Assembly (NCBI RefSeq): GCF_000372725.1
Contig: NW_005200993.1
Coordinates: 168,748-232,747, forward strand
Direction: 5' to 3'
DNA from: Emiliania huxleyi CCMP1516
Taxonomy: Eukaryota; Haptophyta; Isochrysidales; Noelaerhabdaceae
DNA length: 64,000 nt
Made by a program: the position numbers and the translations under genes. Under the pieces are notes generated by a model. The model saw nothing but the letters and a program-made list of their open reading frames with translations. It had not been told where the DNA came from and searched no databases. This document shows positions 1 to 10,267 of this stretch, piece by piece (the first letter of the stretch is position 1; the number at the start of each line of letters is the position of its first letter).

Positions 1-230
1 TTTTAAAAAAAAGGGCCCCCGTTCGGGGGTGGTCCCCCTCAAACCCCAACAGGGGACCCCCCCAGAGGGTTTAGAGAAGCACTGGAGCCCTTTTTACCCC
101 TAAAAAAGAGAGAACCTGGGGGAGACCCCCCCCCCCTTTAGGCCCCCCCCTTGGGGGCCAGGGGGGGGGTAAGTAAAAGCCCCCCCCCCCCCCCCTCCCG
201 ACCGTCCGCCCGGCCCGCCCAGCAACAGGC
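1..230. other. Low-complexity scaffold edge
   Basis: This stretch is dominated by homopolymer runs of C and G (several of 7 to 17 bases) with a few A runs. ORFs crossing it are only Gly/Pro-rich translations of those runs. It looks like poorly resolved sequence at a contig edge or a simple-sequence tract, and I see no gene in it. Confidence 0.6.
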
Positions 231-617
231 GGGTTCAGCTCGATCGCGCAGATGGAGAAAGACGCTCGGCTCGTCTTCTTCGTGCGCGGCGACAAAGGCT
301 TCCCATGGCTAGGCGGCACTCCCCCCTCGGCGCAGACCGGGAGACACGCGGACACCCCCCCGCCTTCCCCTTCCCGGCGGCGGATACAGGAGGGAATGGG
401 AGGGAGGGGGCTTTTGGAGGGAACCAAACCTGGCACACCTGTGGGAGGCCCTCGAGGCTCAGCCACAGCTAGCGAATAGAGAGAGGCGCGCGAGAGCATT
501 GGAGGTCTGTGAGGAGGCAGGAGTCAGAGAGCGCAACACCTCATTCCTCGACGCACCGCCGGCGCGCCGGGGCCCGCATGGACACGATGTATCGGCCCTT
601 GCCCCCGCTCCCACAGG

Positions 618-1407
618 CACGCTCGAGCTGCGCAGCTTGCGCGTCGAGGCGAACGCGCTGGCGTGGTGGGACGTGTTTGACGGCGCCATCGACCTCGCCT
701 TCAAGAAGGACGACCCGCCGCGCATCGCCTGGGACATCGAGGTTGCCCTCGGCCACGCGCGGCTGCCGCTCCCCGACTGCATCGAGGACACTTTCCTCGC
801 GTGGCTCACCGGCACAGTGATGCGCTCCTTCAACCGCGCCTATCCGCTGCACATCGCCATCGACCCCGCGGGCGCATCCTCCTCCGAACGCGAGGAGCAG
901 GACGGCGAGGCGGCCGGCGGCGAGGCTTGCTCCGCGCCCGCCCCGGCGGCGGTCGAGCTGCCGCCCATCAGCGAGGCGGAGCAGCGGGCGTACGACGGCC
1001 TCTTCAGCTCCGCCGCCAAGGGCTGCGCGACCGTGAGCCGCGCCGCGGCGGCGCCCGTCTTTGCGTCTGCGTCGGTGGGCGAGGGGGACGTGGACCACAT
1101 CTGGGGGCTGTGCGTGTCGGCGCGCGGCTCCGACACGGCGGCCAGCCGGTCCGAGGACGAGCTGAGCTCAGCTGAGTTCGCGGCGGCGCTACACCTCGCC
1201 GCCGCCAAAGTGGGCGACCTCCTGCCCGGCGGGCTGCCTCTTAGCATGCCCGGCAGCCTCGCGCTGTACATCTCCGAGGCGGAGGAGGCGGCCGAGGCGG
1301 CCGAGGCGGCCGAGGCGGCCGAGGCGGCCGAGGCGCTGCGCAAAGACGCCGCTCGGCGGATGGCGCGCGCCGCGTCGTCGTCGCCGGTAGACTTGACATC
1401 GCGCTGA
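618..1407 (+). CDS. Unrecognised acidic/alanine-rich protein, 3' exon
   Basis: An open frame ends at a TGA at 1405-1407. It has no ATG near its 5' end (the first in-frame Met is about 100 residues in), but a CCCACAG|G acceptor at 617/618 suggests that coding begins here by splicing from an upstream exon. The first 90 residues look globular, with a Trp-Trp-Asp start and mixed hydrophobic pattern. The middle is acidic and Ala-rich, and the tail carries five perfect Glu-Ala-Ala units encoded by a 9-bp tandem repeat (1278-1332) followed by a basic end. I do not recognise the family. A short ATG-led upstream exon around 578 is possible. The codon pattern is strongly GC3-rich, like the other real genes here. 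Confidence 0.5.
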
Positions 1408-1583
1408 AGGCCGTCCGTGGACGCGGACGAGACGGGTCCTCACGGGACACGGGGTCGCGGGTCCAACCAAGGGAATTTTGAGGGAGAATTAGGGATGGGG
1501 GCAAGAGGGCGTGTAGGTAGGGATCAAAGCGTTTGTTTGCTTGTTGAGGCTTGAGAGCGTCTGTTTGTCCCTGTATCGCCGCT

Positions 1584-1765
1584 TTACTCGGCCGACGATG
1601 CGAATACGGAGACGTTTCCGATCAGCAAGCTGAAGCTCTGGCCGAAACGGACCCGAGTCAGCGTCTTCGCCAAAATCTTGCGCCCATCCACCTTGACGCC
1701 GTTCCGCGCGCCTGCGTCGAGCTGCACAAAGGTGATGTACTCCCATCGCGAGCTGTACGGTTGTT
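1584..1765 (-). CDS. FHA-like domain fragment
   Basis: The minus frame ending at 1584 has a motif resembling the C-terminal half of a forkhead-associated (FHA) phosphopeptide-binding domain: a Trp-containing strand, then Asn-Gly-Val with a following Val-Asp-Gly turn, then Phe-Gly before the last strands. A plausible acceptor (CAG before CTCGCG) lies near 1765. The frame stays open upstream to 2027 but becomes less protein-like. FHA proteins read phosphothreonine in signalling or nuclear complexes. The rest of the domain is not identified, so this may be one exon or a remnant. A profile search of the six-frame translation against FHA would decide. Confidence 0.3.
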
Positions 1766-2164
1766 TTTGGTGTGTCGGATAGGAGATGTTCCTACTTGCC
1801 GCCTGCGAGTCGGCGTGTGCGGCTCTGTGCAGTACGTACGTCCCGCGCGCGAGCGAAACCCCGAGGGAACGAGATGTAACAGCGCCCTCTTTTTTCGCCT
1901 TCGCACACAAGACGCAGAGAGATCGGTCAAGGTGGCGCGCCGCCTCCGCACGCTCCAAGTCCAACGGCTCTCCAAGTCCACCAACACACCTTGCAGTACA
2001 TTGTGGTTGGAATGGAATGGACGACACGAGATGTATTTTTGAGTATGCAACATGTGGGGCGCGAACACAGACACGCGTGGAGGATTAACTATTGCATGTC
2101 GCACCCCAATCGTGAAGCCCGTGAGCGGAGGGAGAGGGCGTGCGGCAGCCTGGCGACGTGAGCT

Positions 2165-3393
2165 CTAGCTAGGAAAGGAGGGCTCGACCTCCACAATGTC
2201 GAAGGTCACCTCGTTCCGCACTAGCCGGTGCGTGGTGCCGGTGGGGTGCATGTACGTGAGCGGCGGGTACAGGAACTCCTTCTCGTGCGGGAAGGCGGAG
2301 AAGTCCGAGATGTCGACGCCCGTATTCATGAACGTGGAGCTCTTGATGCAGAACAACAACGCGGTCTTGCCGGCGGCGGACGCGTAGCGCGCCGCAACCT
2401 CGAGCCGCGAGGTCGTCGAACAGCAGGCAAACTCGGTGCCGCCCATGGCGAGGAAGCGAGGCGAGGCGCGCATGTCTCCCATGCCCCGCCACAGGACAAG
2501 GCCCTGCTCCTGCGGCCTCGCCTGTGCACACGTAAAGATGTGAAGAGGCGCCGTTCACAAGACCGCAGGACGCACACCGTCGACCGGTTCCGCAGAGCGG
2601 GCAAACACGCGGCCGGCCGCCTGCAGCGCAATCGACCGCCACCCACCACCAGCGCCACCGCTCGGCGTCGCGGCCTCCAGGTCAGCCGACTCCTCGACAA
2701 GACGGTCCTCCCGCGCCCGCTGCAGCGTGCCGAGATCGAGGTTGCCGCTCTGAGAGCTGAGACTCTCCGCCAGCTCCTCCAGCTCCTTGCCACCGAGATC
2801 GACCATCGTCGCTGCCGCGAGGGCGCGCATCCGCTTGAGCGCCTCGTAGATGAACGCCATCGTCGCCTATTCCGCCGTCAAAGATGTGATGCGAGGACAC
2901 AGCCGACTCAGAGCCAGCCACTGTTGGTCAGCGAGCGGGTCACCGGCTGCGGGTGCGGCGCCGCCAGCTGGGGAGGCTCGAGGGGGAGAGGGCGTCCGTC
3001 CTCTCCTTTGCGGTAGTTGCTCATTTTGAGCTGGCGCATCGGCCCGTTGAGCGCGCGGAAGGCGGCGGTCGAGTAGAGACGCAATGCGACCACGTGCGCC
3101 TCCTCCAGCCTCGCTCTGCGCGCCACAGGCAGCGCCACAAAGTCAGCGAGCCGCATGCCCTCGCGACCCTCGAGCGGTGAACCATTCGGGGCGCGGTCGC
3201 GTAGCCATCCGTTCTGGAAGGCGAGGTCGCTCGACCCGGCCGGCGCGTGGAGGATGTAGCGCAGGTTCTCGAGCACCGCCGGGTCCCCGAGCGCCTCGGC
3301 CTCCTGGACGATCGCGGCGGTGCCCTCTCGCATCCGATCGTGTAGGAAGTGCTCCGAATAGCCGATGATCCCGTAAAGCCCCGTAGCTGCCTC
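2165..3393 (-). CDS. Arginine-type mono-ADP-ribosyltransferase domain (R-S-ExE), three exons
   Basis: Three minus-strand exons rebuild an ART domain of the R-S-ExE class, which transfers ADP-ribose from NAD to protein arginines. Exon 1 (from 3393, after an AATAG|G acceptor) holds the helical N-terminal part with the Leu-Arg-Leu-Tyr-Ser segment. Exon 2 (about 2867 downward, after GGAATAG|G) has the conserved Phe-Ile-Tyr-Glu-Ala helix. Exon 3 (about 2530 to 2165) carries a Leu-Trp-Arg-Gly arginine motif, a Cys-Ser-Thr-Thr-Ser STS motif, and Glu-Lys-Glu followed by Phe-Leu-Tyr-Pro-Pro, the ExE loop. All three catalytic motifs are intact, so the domain is predicted active. The exon joins are inferred. 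The preceding transmembrane frame ends in a stop that overlaps this domain's acceptor, so the two are probably one gene. The substrate is unknown. Confidence 0.7.
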
Positions 3394-5442
3394 CTATTCC
3401 ATCGTGTGTGCGTGTGTGATAAGATAAGAGCTCAAAACATGTAGCGAGCGGCCCGAGACGTAGCCCGCCTCGGGTTGTCCGGTAATGAGCTCCTTGGCGG
3501 AGCCGGCGAAGCGGTCGGCAATTCGCTCTGTGGCGAGCGTCAGGAGGCCGTCGACGTTGCGGTTCGCCGCGCCGCACCACCCAGACGACGCAAGGCGGCG
3601 GCCACCAGGGATGGCCTTTGGCCCCGCAGGCAAGAGGGAGAGGACAGCGACGAGCAGGCTGACGCAGCCCTGCGCAAGCAGCGTCCATGCGATGAACGGT
3701 ATGTTTCGCGGCGTAAGCGTGTGGGCGAGGATGCTGCAGACTTTGCCACGGTACTCGTACAAGAAATAGCCGGTGTCGGTGGAGTCGACTGCGTCATCTG
3801 GAAAATTGCTCAGGAGCTGGCGGCATGTGCTGACAAAGACCTCATCTGGGGAACCGCTTACTGACCCTATCTTGTACAGGCTTTCGTACTCGCCATGACC
3901 AATCAGGCTCCAGCTCGCAATGAGCCATGCGCCGTAGATCAAGCCGCTCACACTCGCGACAGATAGCCAGTACCGCCGCGAGGCTCTCGAGGTGATCCAG
4001 AGCTCGCAGCTCGTCTTGTGAGCAAGCGGCAGCACGGCGGCAAGGGCAACAAAGGCAGGAAGCCAAGGGACGAGAGCGAGGGCCAGAAGCAGAAGCGTGA
4101 AAGCGAGCCATCTTGCCTGGCGAACGGCCTTGCGAACCTCCGGCTCGTCAAATCGGCTCTGCTTTTGCTCCACCTCAATCTCGCTCAAGGCGCCCTCCAA
4201 CTCTAGCAGCAGCTTTGCCCGTCTAAAAGCCCTCCTCCTCGCCACGGCACCGGCGGGCAATAGCAGTGCAGGCACCCAGGCCGGCAGCAGCCAGAGAAGC
4301 ATCCAGATGACGTCGAGGCTGCTCCACGGAGGCGGTGATTGCACGCTCCACTCGGGATCCAGCACTCGCAGCGCCGCGATGCTCGTGACTTCGCTAGCTA
4401 CCATGAATGGAGCGATGTTGAGGTACTCCCCCGCGGCTGGTCCTTCTGGCGGGTAGCAAACGGCTCGCGCAAAATTTGCACATTCGATCTGATCCGCAGC
4501 AGTTTCGTTGAAGCACACCTTGTCAACAATGTTGCCACAGAAACGACTGAGCCAAGACTGAGAGCCTTTTGCAAGATCGACAAAGTCGAGGACCGTGACA
4601 GAATATACTGTGGTCCGTCCCGCCGCTTTACCTTCGCTGCCGACAAGACTACTGCTGCCGCTCGTTCCGACTACAACTTGAGAGGTAGCCGTAGACGTCT
4701 TTGGGAGAATTCGTAGCAAGTCGCCGGAGTTGCAAAACGTCTCGAAGCAGATTTTGTTGCTCTGATTAATCCTATCAAAGTTCGGCAAGTCGCAACCATC
4801 GGCAGGAGAGACCAACAGTTGGGGACGGACAAAGTCAAAGAAGGGGGACCAACCTGGACCAACCAAATACTGTCGGAGCGAGTCGGCATCGGGGAGGTAG
4901 CGACGAGTTGCCACAACGCACATGGACAGCACCGCCTTGACCTCTGGTGGCAGCGGCGGAGTTGGCGGAGGAGGTGGCTGAGAGGGTGCCAGCGTCAGGT
5001 TGCGTTCCGTGTAAGACAGGCCACAGAAAACCTGCCAGGTGGCCGTGCCCAGCGGCGGCGAGGAGGAGTCGTCAGAGTAAAAGCGGGCATAAGGAACATT
5101 CCAGTTCCACACGGCCCAGCCGAGATTTACAGTGCTGTATTGTACGAACGACGTGCCGCGCGAAGTGTCGCGGTACAAGAAAGAACCCAAAGCGGTGCGG
5201 CTTTCAGCAACGTACTCCAGCTTGTCGAGATCGCGTCGCGAGGGGCAGTAGCCGGTGATGACGAACCGCATTTTAAGCGGCAGCAAGGGAGGCGTTGGAG
5301 GAGGCGGCGGCAACAGCAGCGATGGCAGCTGCGGCGGCGACGGGGCTTCCGAAGCAGCAGCGGCAGCGGCAGCGGAGAGCGGCAGTAGCGCCATGGTGGA
5401 GAGAGCGGCCAGCGAGGACAGCGACGGCGAGAGTAGCGCCAT
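3394..5442 (-). CDS. Secreted/multi-pass membrane protein, likely N-terminal part of the ART gene
   Basis: An ATG at 5442 starts a convincing signal peptide (Met-Ala-Leu-Leu, hydrophobic Leu/Ala core, Ala-Ser-Glu end) followed by a Pro-rich linker. About 350 residues of a Cys-containing extracellular region follow, interrupted by a Pro-rich loop, and then at least four long hydrophobic helices in the last 300 residues. The open frame continues upstream to 6273 through a CA/CG dinucleotide tract, which argues against the longer start. The final codons run through what looks like intron sequence to a TAG whose last two bases form the acceptor of the ART exon. A membrane-anchored protein with a C-terminal ART domain is therefore likely. 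I do not recognise the ectodomain. Confidence 0.6.
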   Translation of the reverse strand: MALLSPSLSSLAALSTMALLPLSAAAAAAASEAPSPPQLPSLLLPPPPPTPPLLPLKMRFVITGYCPSRRDLDKLEYVAESRTALGSFLYRDTSRGTSFVQYSTVNLGWAVWNWNVPYARFYSDDSSSPPLGTATWQVFCGLSYTERNLTLAPSQPPPPPTPPLPPEVKAVLSMCVVATRRYLPDADSLRQYLVGPGWSPFFDFVRPQLLVSPADGCDLPNFDRINQSNKICFETFCNSGDLLRILPKTSTATSQVVVGTSGSSSLVGSEGKAAGRTTVYSVTVLDFVDLAKGSQSWLSRFCGNIVDKVCFNETAADQIECANFARAVCYPPEGPAAGEYLNIAPFMVASEVTSIAALRVLDPEWSVQSPPPWSSLDVIWMLLWLLPAWVPALLLPAGAVARRRAFRRAKLLLELEGALSEIEVEQKQSRFDEPEVRKAVRQARWLAFTLLLLALALVPWLPAFVALAAVLPLAHKTSCELWITSRASRRYWLSVASVSGLIYGAWLIASWSLIGHGEYESLYKIGSVSGSPDEVFVSTCRQLLSNFPDDAVDSTDTGYFLYEYRGKVCSILAHTLTPRNIPFIAWTLLAQGCVSLLVAVLSLLPAGPKAIPGGRRLASSGWCGAANRNVDGLLTLATERIADRFAGSAKELITGQPEAGYVSGRSLHVLSSYLITHAHTME

Positions 5443-5597
5443 TGCGGAGAGGGCGACCAGCGACGGCGACCAGCTGCGGCGAGCAAAGGCGGCGGGGGGG
5501 CGGAGAGGCAGTAAGCAATCGTTGGACGAAGGAAGAAAAACGAAACCTCTGCGCAATCGGAGGAAAAATTTGTGAAGGGACCGCACTGGCGCTCCTT

Positions 5598-5672
5598 CAC
5601 ACACACGCGCGCGCGCGCGCGCGCGCACACACACACAACACACACACACGCGCGCGCGCGCACACACACACA
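5598..5672. repeat. (CA)n/(CG)n compound microsatellite
   Basis: This is an alternating purine-pyrimidine tract made of CA and CG dinucleotides in two near-identical halves. It lies about 155 bp upstream of the signal-peptide start at 5442, so it is probably promoter or 5' UTR of that minus-strand gene. Such tracts can adopt Z-DNA. Confidence 0.85.
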
Positions 5673-5759
5673 AGAAATCACGACTCTCACAGTGATTTGG
5701 GCTCGGCAGCTTGTCAGCCCTCAGCCGAAGCTGGGGCCGGTCCCGTAGCCGAGAGAGCC

Positions 5760-6273
5760 CGCGCCGATGAATGAGTTCGACGCGGTCGGGGGGGCCTGCG
5801 GAGAGGCCAGCGAGGTGGCGATCGCTGTACTTCATGGTGTCATCAAGTGACTGGCTGACTCGCCAGAGGTCGATACTCTGGACGACCCATAGGATGCCAC
5901 GAATGCCTGAAGGAGAGGGAGGCGAGGCCAGAGGCAGGCTCAGCTGCTCTCGGGTGATCTCACTTTGGTGGCTGAAGGACCCGATGGTCCTGTCACATTC
6001 GCGTTCCGAGTCGTGGGGGTAGAAGAATTCGAGGTAGAATCGAGTCAGCACTTCCTTGTAGTACAGCGGACCGCCAGGCTCGCCGGCAGCATCCGCAGGG
6101 AGGCAGCATATGAGGCACCAGTCTTCTGAAGAGCTCAACAGCTGCGGCCGCGATGGTAGAGTCGGCCGCGGTTCGAGCGAGCAGCTTTTGGCTGCGGGAT
6201 CGAATCGCGGAAGGCTCATGCCCTCGCGGAGCGACGCGGGTCGCGCGGCGCGCGCGTGTGCGAAATGCGACAA
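5760..6273 (-). CDS. Possible upstream exon, unrecognised
   Basis: Upstream of the signal-peptide start, in the same open frame, residues encoded by about 6150 to 5765 look protein-like: mixed hydrophobic/charged sequence rich in Tyr, Phe and Cys, including a Cys-Leu-Ile-Cys-Cys segment. The frame then degrades into a Cys-Val/Ala-Arg translation of the dinucleotide tract at 5598-5672. This may be the last exon of a separate minus-strand gene, or an unrelated open frame. No family is recognised. Confidence 0.25.
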
Positions 6274-6479
6274 CAGACGACAGACGACAGACGCCTGAGC
6301 GCTGTCGACTGAACGACCGTCGCCGCAAACGCCACCGCCGCCATTTTGACGAGCAGCGCGAGCGCGCTCGTCGGCGGCCAGCCGTCGCGGGCCGGGCCGA
6401 GCCCGGCCTCGACCGGCCGCGCCGCCGCAGCAGGCCGGGAGGCCCGAATGGCGGCCGACCAGCTGATATGGACTCTAAA

Positions 6480-6480
6480 A

Positions 6481-6518
<38 letters not shown>
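6480..6518. repeat. (CT)n(CA)n microsatellite
   Basis: About 13 CT units are followed by about 6 CA units. It lies between the minus-strand ORF ending upstream at 6273 and the plus-strand gene that follows, so it may be shared promoter sequence. Confidence 0.9.
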
Positions 6519-6889
6519 CTTACCCTGCCTCAACTACTCGAAGTACGTCGGTACAACAGGCAACGCTGTATGTGGACTGCTGAAAATGTCAGCGTCGGCC
6601 ACCGTCACGGACGAATGCTGGGGCCACTGCCGTGGTGGCGGCCACCCGCACCGCTCCCGCTGCCGACGTGGTCGCCCCCGCCCCTGTGTCGCGAGGGACT
6701 GGCAGAGGCTTTGGAGAGCGCCGTGGAGGCAGCGGCGGGCTTTCCTTTGAGGCCTCGGTTGCCCTCACTTGGGACTTTAAGCGTCGGGTCCAGCTCGTCC
6801 GCTCGCCCACCATCCTGGTAGTGCTTCCACACTGCGTCGCACGCCGGGTCGCCGTAGTCGCCGTGCGACGGGCTGGCCTCGAGCTGCGA

Positions 6890-8156
6890 GGGAGGGCAGA
6901 GCAGGTGGAGCGGAAGGCGCACGCGCAGGCGAGGCGGAGCGCCGCGTCGGACGCGCTGCTCTCCAGCGTGCGCGGCGACCTCGCCTTCAACAAGCAGCTC
7001 AACGAGCAGCTCGTCGCCAACCAGGCCGCGCTCGGTGGCACCACGCCCGCCACAAAGAGGCCGCACGAGTCGGTGACGGAGTCGGAACGGCGGCCCAAAA
7101 TGGCACGCACGGGACTTGGCGGCGGCGGCAGCAGCTCTGGCGTGTCTGACGCAACTTGCCAGGATCGAGTCTGCCGCTGACACCCTCAAACCCTCGGCCC
7201 AGCTGCCTCGGCCCGGACGCTCTCAACTCTATTACAGCCGAGCGGCTGCGGAAAGCCGACACGCTTCTTTGGACGCTGCGGCAATCCTTCATGCAGCAGG
7301 AGGCGGCGAGGAAGGAGGCTGCGGCTGCGCGTCACACCGACGACACCTTTCTCGGCAAAGACGGTCGTCCCCGCGTCCGGCTCGAGCTCGACATCGTGGA
7401 GGAGATCATGCTTCAGCTCTCTCCCAAGGTCATGGCCGTCGCCGCACGCGTCAACCGGCACTTTCTGCAGGCCGTCGAGCGCGCGATTCCTGCGCGGCTG
7501 CGGCCCCCGCCGCCCCCGCCGAAGCCCGGCGAGCCGCAGCTGCCCAACGACCCGCGGCGGCGCAACCTCGGCCTCGCGGTCGATGCCGACAAGAAGGTGA
7601 CGACGGAGCTGCTCTCGCAGCTGGAGAAGCAAGTGAAGCAGGTGCCAGCCCTACTCGAGCGGTCCGAGGTCGACGACCTCCGCAAGCTGGCGTCGTTTCA
7701 CCACTCGACGACGAGAGGCTGCTGAAGACGCTCGTCAAGGTGGACTTGTCAGGACAGATGGCCTGGCGCATCGCGGTCAACGGGAAGCCAACACCTGCGT
7801 GGGCCCAGCGGAACAAGTCGGCAGTGGAGGCAGCATTGCGTGCAAGCGGCCCCTATTCGGATCCCATCCAAACTGACCTGTGCGTGTTGTTCCGCTTGAT
7901 GCCCGCCTCTGTGGCCGAGGAGCACGTCGAGGGCATCGGCGCGGTTCTTGCGCGGATCGCGGAGAGGGGCTCCGGTTCGCATTTCCAGATCGGCATCCTG
8001 CTGGATCTCCTCGCAAAGCTGTCTTTACCAGCCCTCGTGGGCATCCGCGCCAAGATCGACGAGTGCCGGAGCGCATGTCTGGCAAACCACGCGCTCAACC
8101 ACCTCGCGCCCAAGGTGCGAGCGCTCCTCGCCCAGGCCGACGGCGCGTCCATCTGA
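6890..8156 (+). CDS. Unrecognised helical protein with F-box-like segment; frame break near 7695
   Basis: Plus-strand coding sequence is spread over three frames. The first piece (about 6890-7130) is a charged coiled-coil-like helix rich in Gln/Asn/Lys, followed by a Lys-Arg-rich stretch that could be a nuclear signal. The second (about 7210-7690) is helical and contains a Leu-rich segment resembling an F-box (Ile-Val-Glu-Glu-Ile, Val-Asn-Arg-His-Phe), then a Pro-rich linker. The third (about 7705-8156) is an all-helical C-terminal domain ending in TGA at 8154-8156. The change from the second to the third frame happens within about 15 bases at 7690-7705 with no room for an ordinary intron, so a base error or true frameshift is likely. 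The 5' join near 7130-7210 looks like an intron. The start codon is not identified. The F-box reading is weak. Confidence 0.5.
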
Positions 8157-8578
8157 GCTACTTTATCCTTCGGGCACTTTCTTTGTTACTCTCTCCGAAT
8201 CCTGTGTTTTTTTGTCATCGAGGATCGGCATCGGAGTTTGTTTTTTTTTGCGTGTGGTTGTGGTTGTGCATCTAGAGAGCCGTATTTTGTGGTGCGCGTT
8301 GCTTCTCAATTTCATGTCACGCGAACCTTGTGAATTCGAGTCCCTACCCCGGCTCGAACTCAAAAAGCGCGCGCAGTCCACGCCCTCTCCCGCCCGACCG
8401 CGGGCGGCGACAGGCGCGCACGGACACGGCCCCCCTGCGGCTGTGATCGCTAGCGAGGGGCAACGACGGATCGAAGCGCGCGCAAGCCGCAACAAATGCC
8501 GAGGCGCGTTGGGGTGCGATGCAACAAAAGCCCCGGCGCGTCCGCGGCGCCGCCGGCCCAGCTCAGTGCGGCGAGAGC
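8157..8578. other. Intergenic, no gene seen
   Basis: This lies between the convergent ends of the helical gene and the CBS gene. It has T-rich runs just after 8156 that could be 3' UTR. I see no coding signal. Confidence 0.5.
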
Positions 8579-9639
8579 TCATCCGTGGTGCGGCGGCGAG
8601 CTAGGCAGCAGCGCGGCGAGGACTGCCGACGCGGTGACCACTGCGCAGACGGCGCCCGCGTCGTTGAGGCAGACGAGCTGCGCCGCCTGAAAGGGAGGGG
8701 GGGGGGGGGGGGGCTTAATTGGCCGGGGGGGGGGGGGAAGTGCGTGTGCTCGTGTCTCGGGTAGGGGTGCTCGTGTCTCGGTTGATCTCGGGTGGGGTCG
8801 CTGCCTCGGGGTCGGCGAGGCGCGTGATCGCGGTGGCGACGGTGTCGCTGACGGCGCACGTCTGTACCCGGCTGTCCTTGGGCGGCAGCGAGCGGATGTG
8901 TCTAGGAAGTGTCTAGGAAGTGTCTAGGAAGAGTCTAGGCAAGTGTCTCGGCGCCTCCTCGAGAGGGATGGCGAGGTCGGTCGCCGGGTTGGACGCGAGC
9001 TGCCTGAGAGAAAGGAGGAGGCGGCGCCCTCACCGGGAGGGGGCGGCGAGCGCCGGTCGCCTCGGCTGCGAGGCCGCCTGATGTCGCGGCTCGAGAGGAC
9101 GTCGAAGAGGGCTCCGCTTGCGTCGAGCACCGGCAGCGCGTGCAGCCGCTCGGCCGAGAGTAGGCCGAGCGCCTAGAGGCCGCGAGAGCTCGAGGACTGA
9201 CCACAGCCGAGGCGTCGCCACCAGAGCGCCTCGAGGAGCGAAGCTAGCCCGGAGGTGTCTAGGAGGTGTCTAGGAGGTGTCTAGGGAGGTGTCCAGGAGC
9301 TGTCTGGGAGATGTCCGGGAGGAGTCTAGGGTGTCCAAGGAGGTGTCTAGGGAAGTCTAGGGAGCGTGTCTGCTGTCTGGCATCACGAGTCCGGTCGCCT
9401 CGAGGAGCGACGCATCGCGGCGGACAGTCTGCGGCTGGCGGCAGAGCGGCAGCATACTGATGGGGCACATCGACGCGCCGCTCTCGCAGGTGCAGAGCCC
9501 GCCCCGGCTCTCGCAGGTGCAGAGCCCGCCCCGCCGTGCCCGGCCTGGTGCCCCACGCCTCTGGCGCCCGAACCTCCAGCTCCTCCGGCGTGGTCGGCAG
9601 CCTGCACACCGCGAAGCAGTCCGCGAGCCGCTCCGTCAT
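8579..9639 (-). CDS. CBS-domain protein resembling SNF4/AMPK gamma subunit
   Basis: Several short minus-strand exons rebuild tandem CBS motifs. Pieces in order: an N-terminal region from an ATG at 9639; a Thr-Val-Arg-Arg-Asp strand-helix start near 9400; exon 9172 to about 9085 with Leu-Pro-Val-Leu-Asp and Ser-Ser-Arg-Asp-Ile; exon 9003 to about 8955 with an Asn-Pro-Ala-Thr-Asp-Leu segment; exon about 8890 to 8800 with Asp-Thr-Val-Ala-Thr-Ala; and the last exon 8686 to 8579 with a second beta-alpha half and a TGA. The order and spacing match the adenine-nucleotide-sensing gamma subunits of the SNF1/AMPK energy kinase. Acceptors are clear (CTCTAG|G, CTCAG|G, TTCAG|G); several donors are not GT. 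The two introns near 8900 and 9250-9390 contain the same minisatellite. The exact protein was not assembled. A short CBS-pair protein is the alternative. Confidence 0.6.
8896..8948. repeat. Degenerate 11-bp minisatellite (TGTCTAGGAAG), copy 1
   Basis: About four to five units related to TGTCTAGGAAG lie in an intron of the minus-strand CBS gene. The same unit recurs at 9255-9370. Confidence 0.85.
9255..9370. repeat. Degenerate 11-12-bp minisatellite (TGTCTAGGAGG), copy 2
   Basis: About ten diverged units of GTGTCTAGGAG fill an intron of the CBS gene. The unit is almost the same as in the neighbouring intron at 8896-8948. Confidence 0.85.
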
Positions 9640-10267
9640 GTCAATGCGTCGGCAAAGGCGCCCCCCGCACCGCGGTGGAGGCGGGACGTGGGTAGAGCCG
9701 AATATAGGTAAGGGTGAAATAAATAACTAAATAAAACGGACACCTCTCTACTGTGAGGTGGGTAAAAAAAGGAAGGTAAAAGGGCATGTGGGCTGCGCGA
9801 AAGCACACCCACACGTGCGCGTGCCGTGTGTCGGCGAGTGGCACGCAGCCTGTCGTCTCGTGTGGCGTGCGCGGGTGCGGCGCCGCGCGCGGCGGAGCAT
9901 CGACACGCGCGCGAGCAAGCGGCGCCTCCGCCTGATCGGTCTCGCGCCGAGGGGTGCGACAGGGCTAGAGGCTCTGTGACCCGGGGCGTGCCGTGGGGCG
10001 CTCGCGCGTGCACGCACGCCAGGCATGGTGGTGGAGTCGCCCACGCTGTCGAGGACAAAGGGTGCCCTAGCGACGTCTTGAAGCACGAGCACAAAGCATA
10101 ATGCGAGGCGCAGCGACATTTCTGTTGCGCAACGACTCTGATGACCGGATGAGACTATGAGGCCAAACTATGAAAATAGCCGGGTTGCGTGCGCTAGTGG
10201 TGGCCTATCCCGTCCTGGCGGCGCGGTAAGAGCTGACCTGGATCCTGGTGCCGTCCGCGCCTGGCCC
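9640..10267. other. Intergenic, no gene seen
   Basis: This contains an AT-richer patch (9700-9780) and Arg-rich GC sequence. Open frames here have no recognisable protein pattern. It separates the 5' end of the CBS gene from the 3' end of the HTTM-like gene. Confidence 0.45.
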
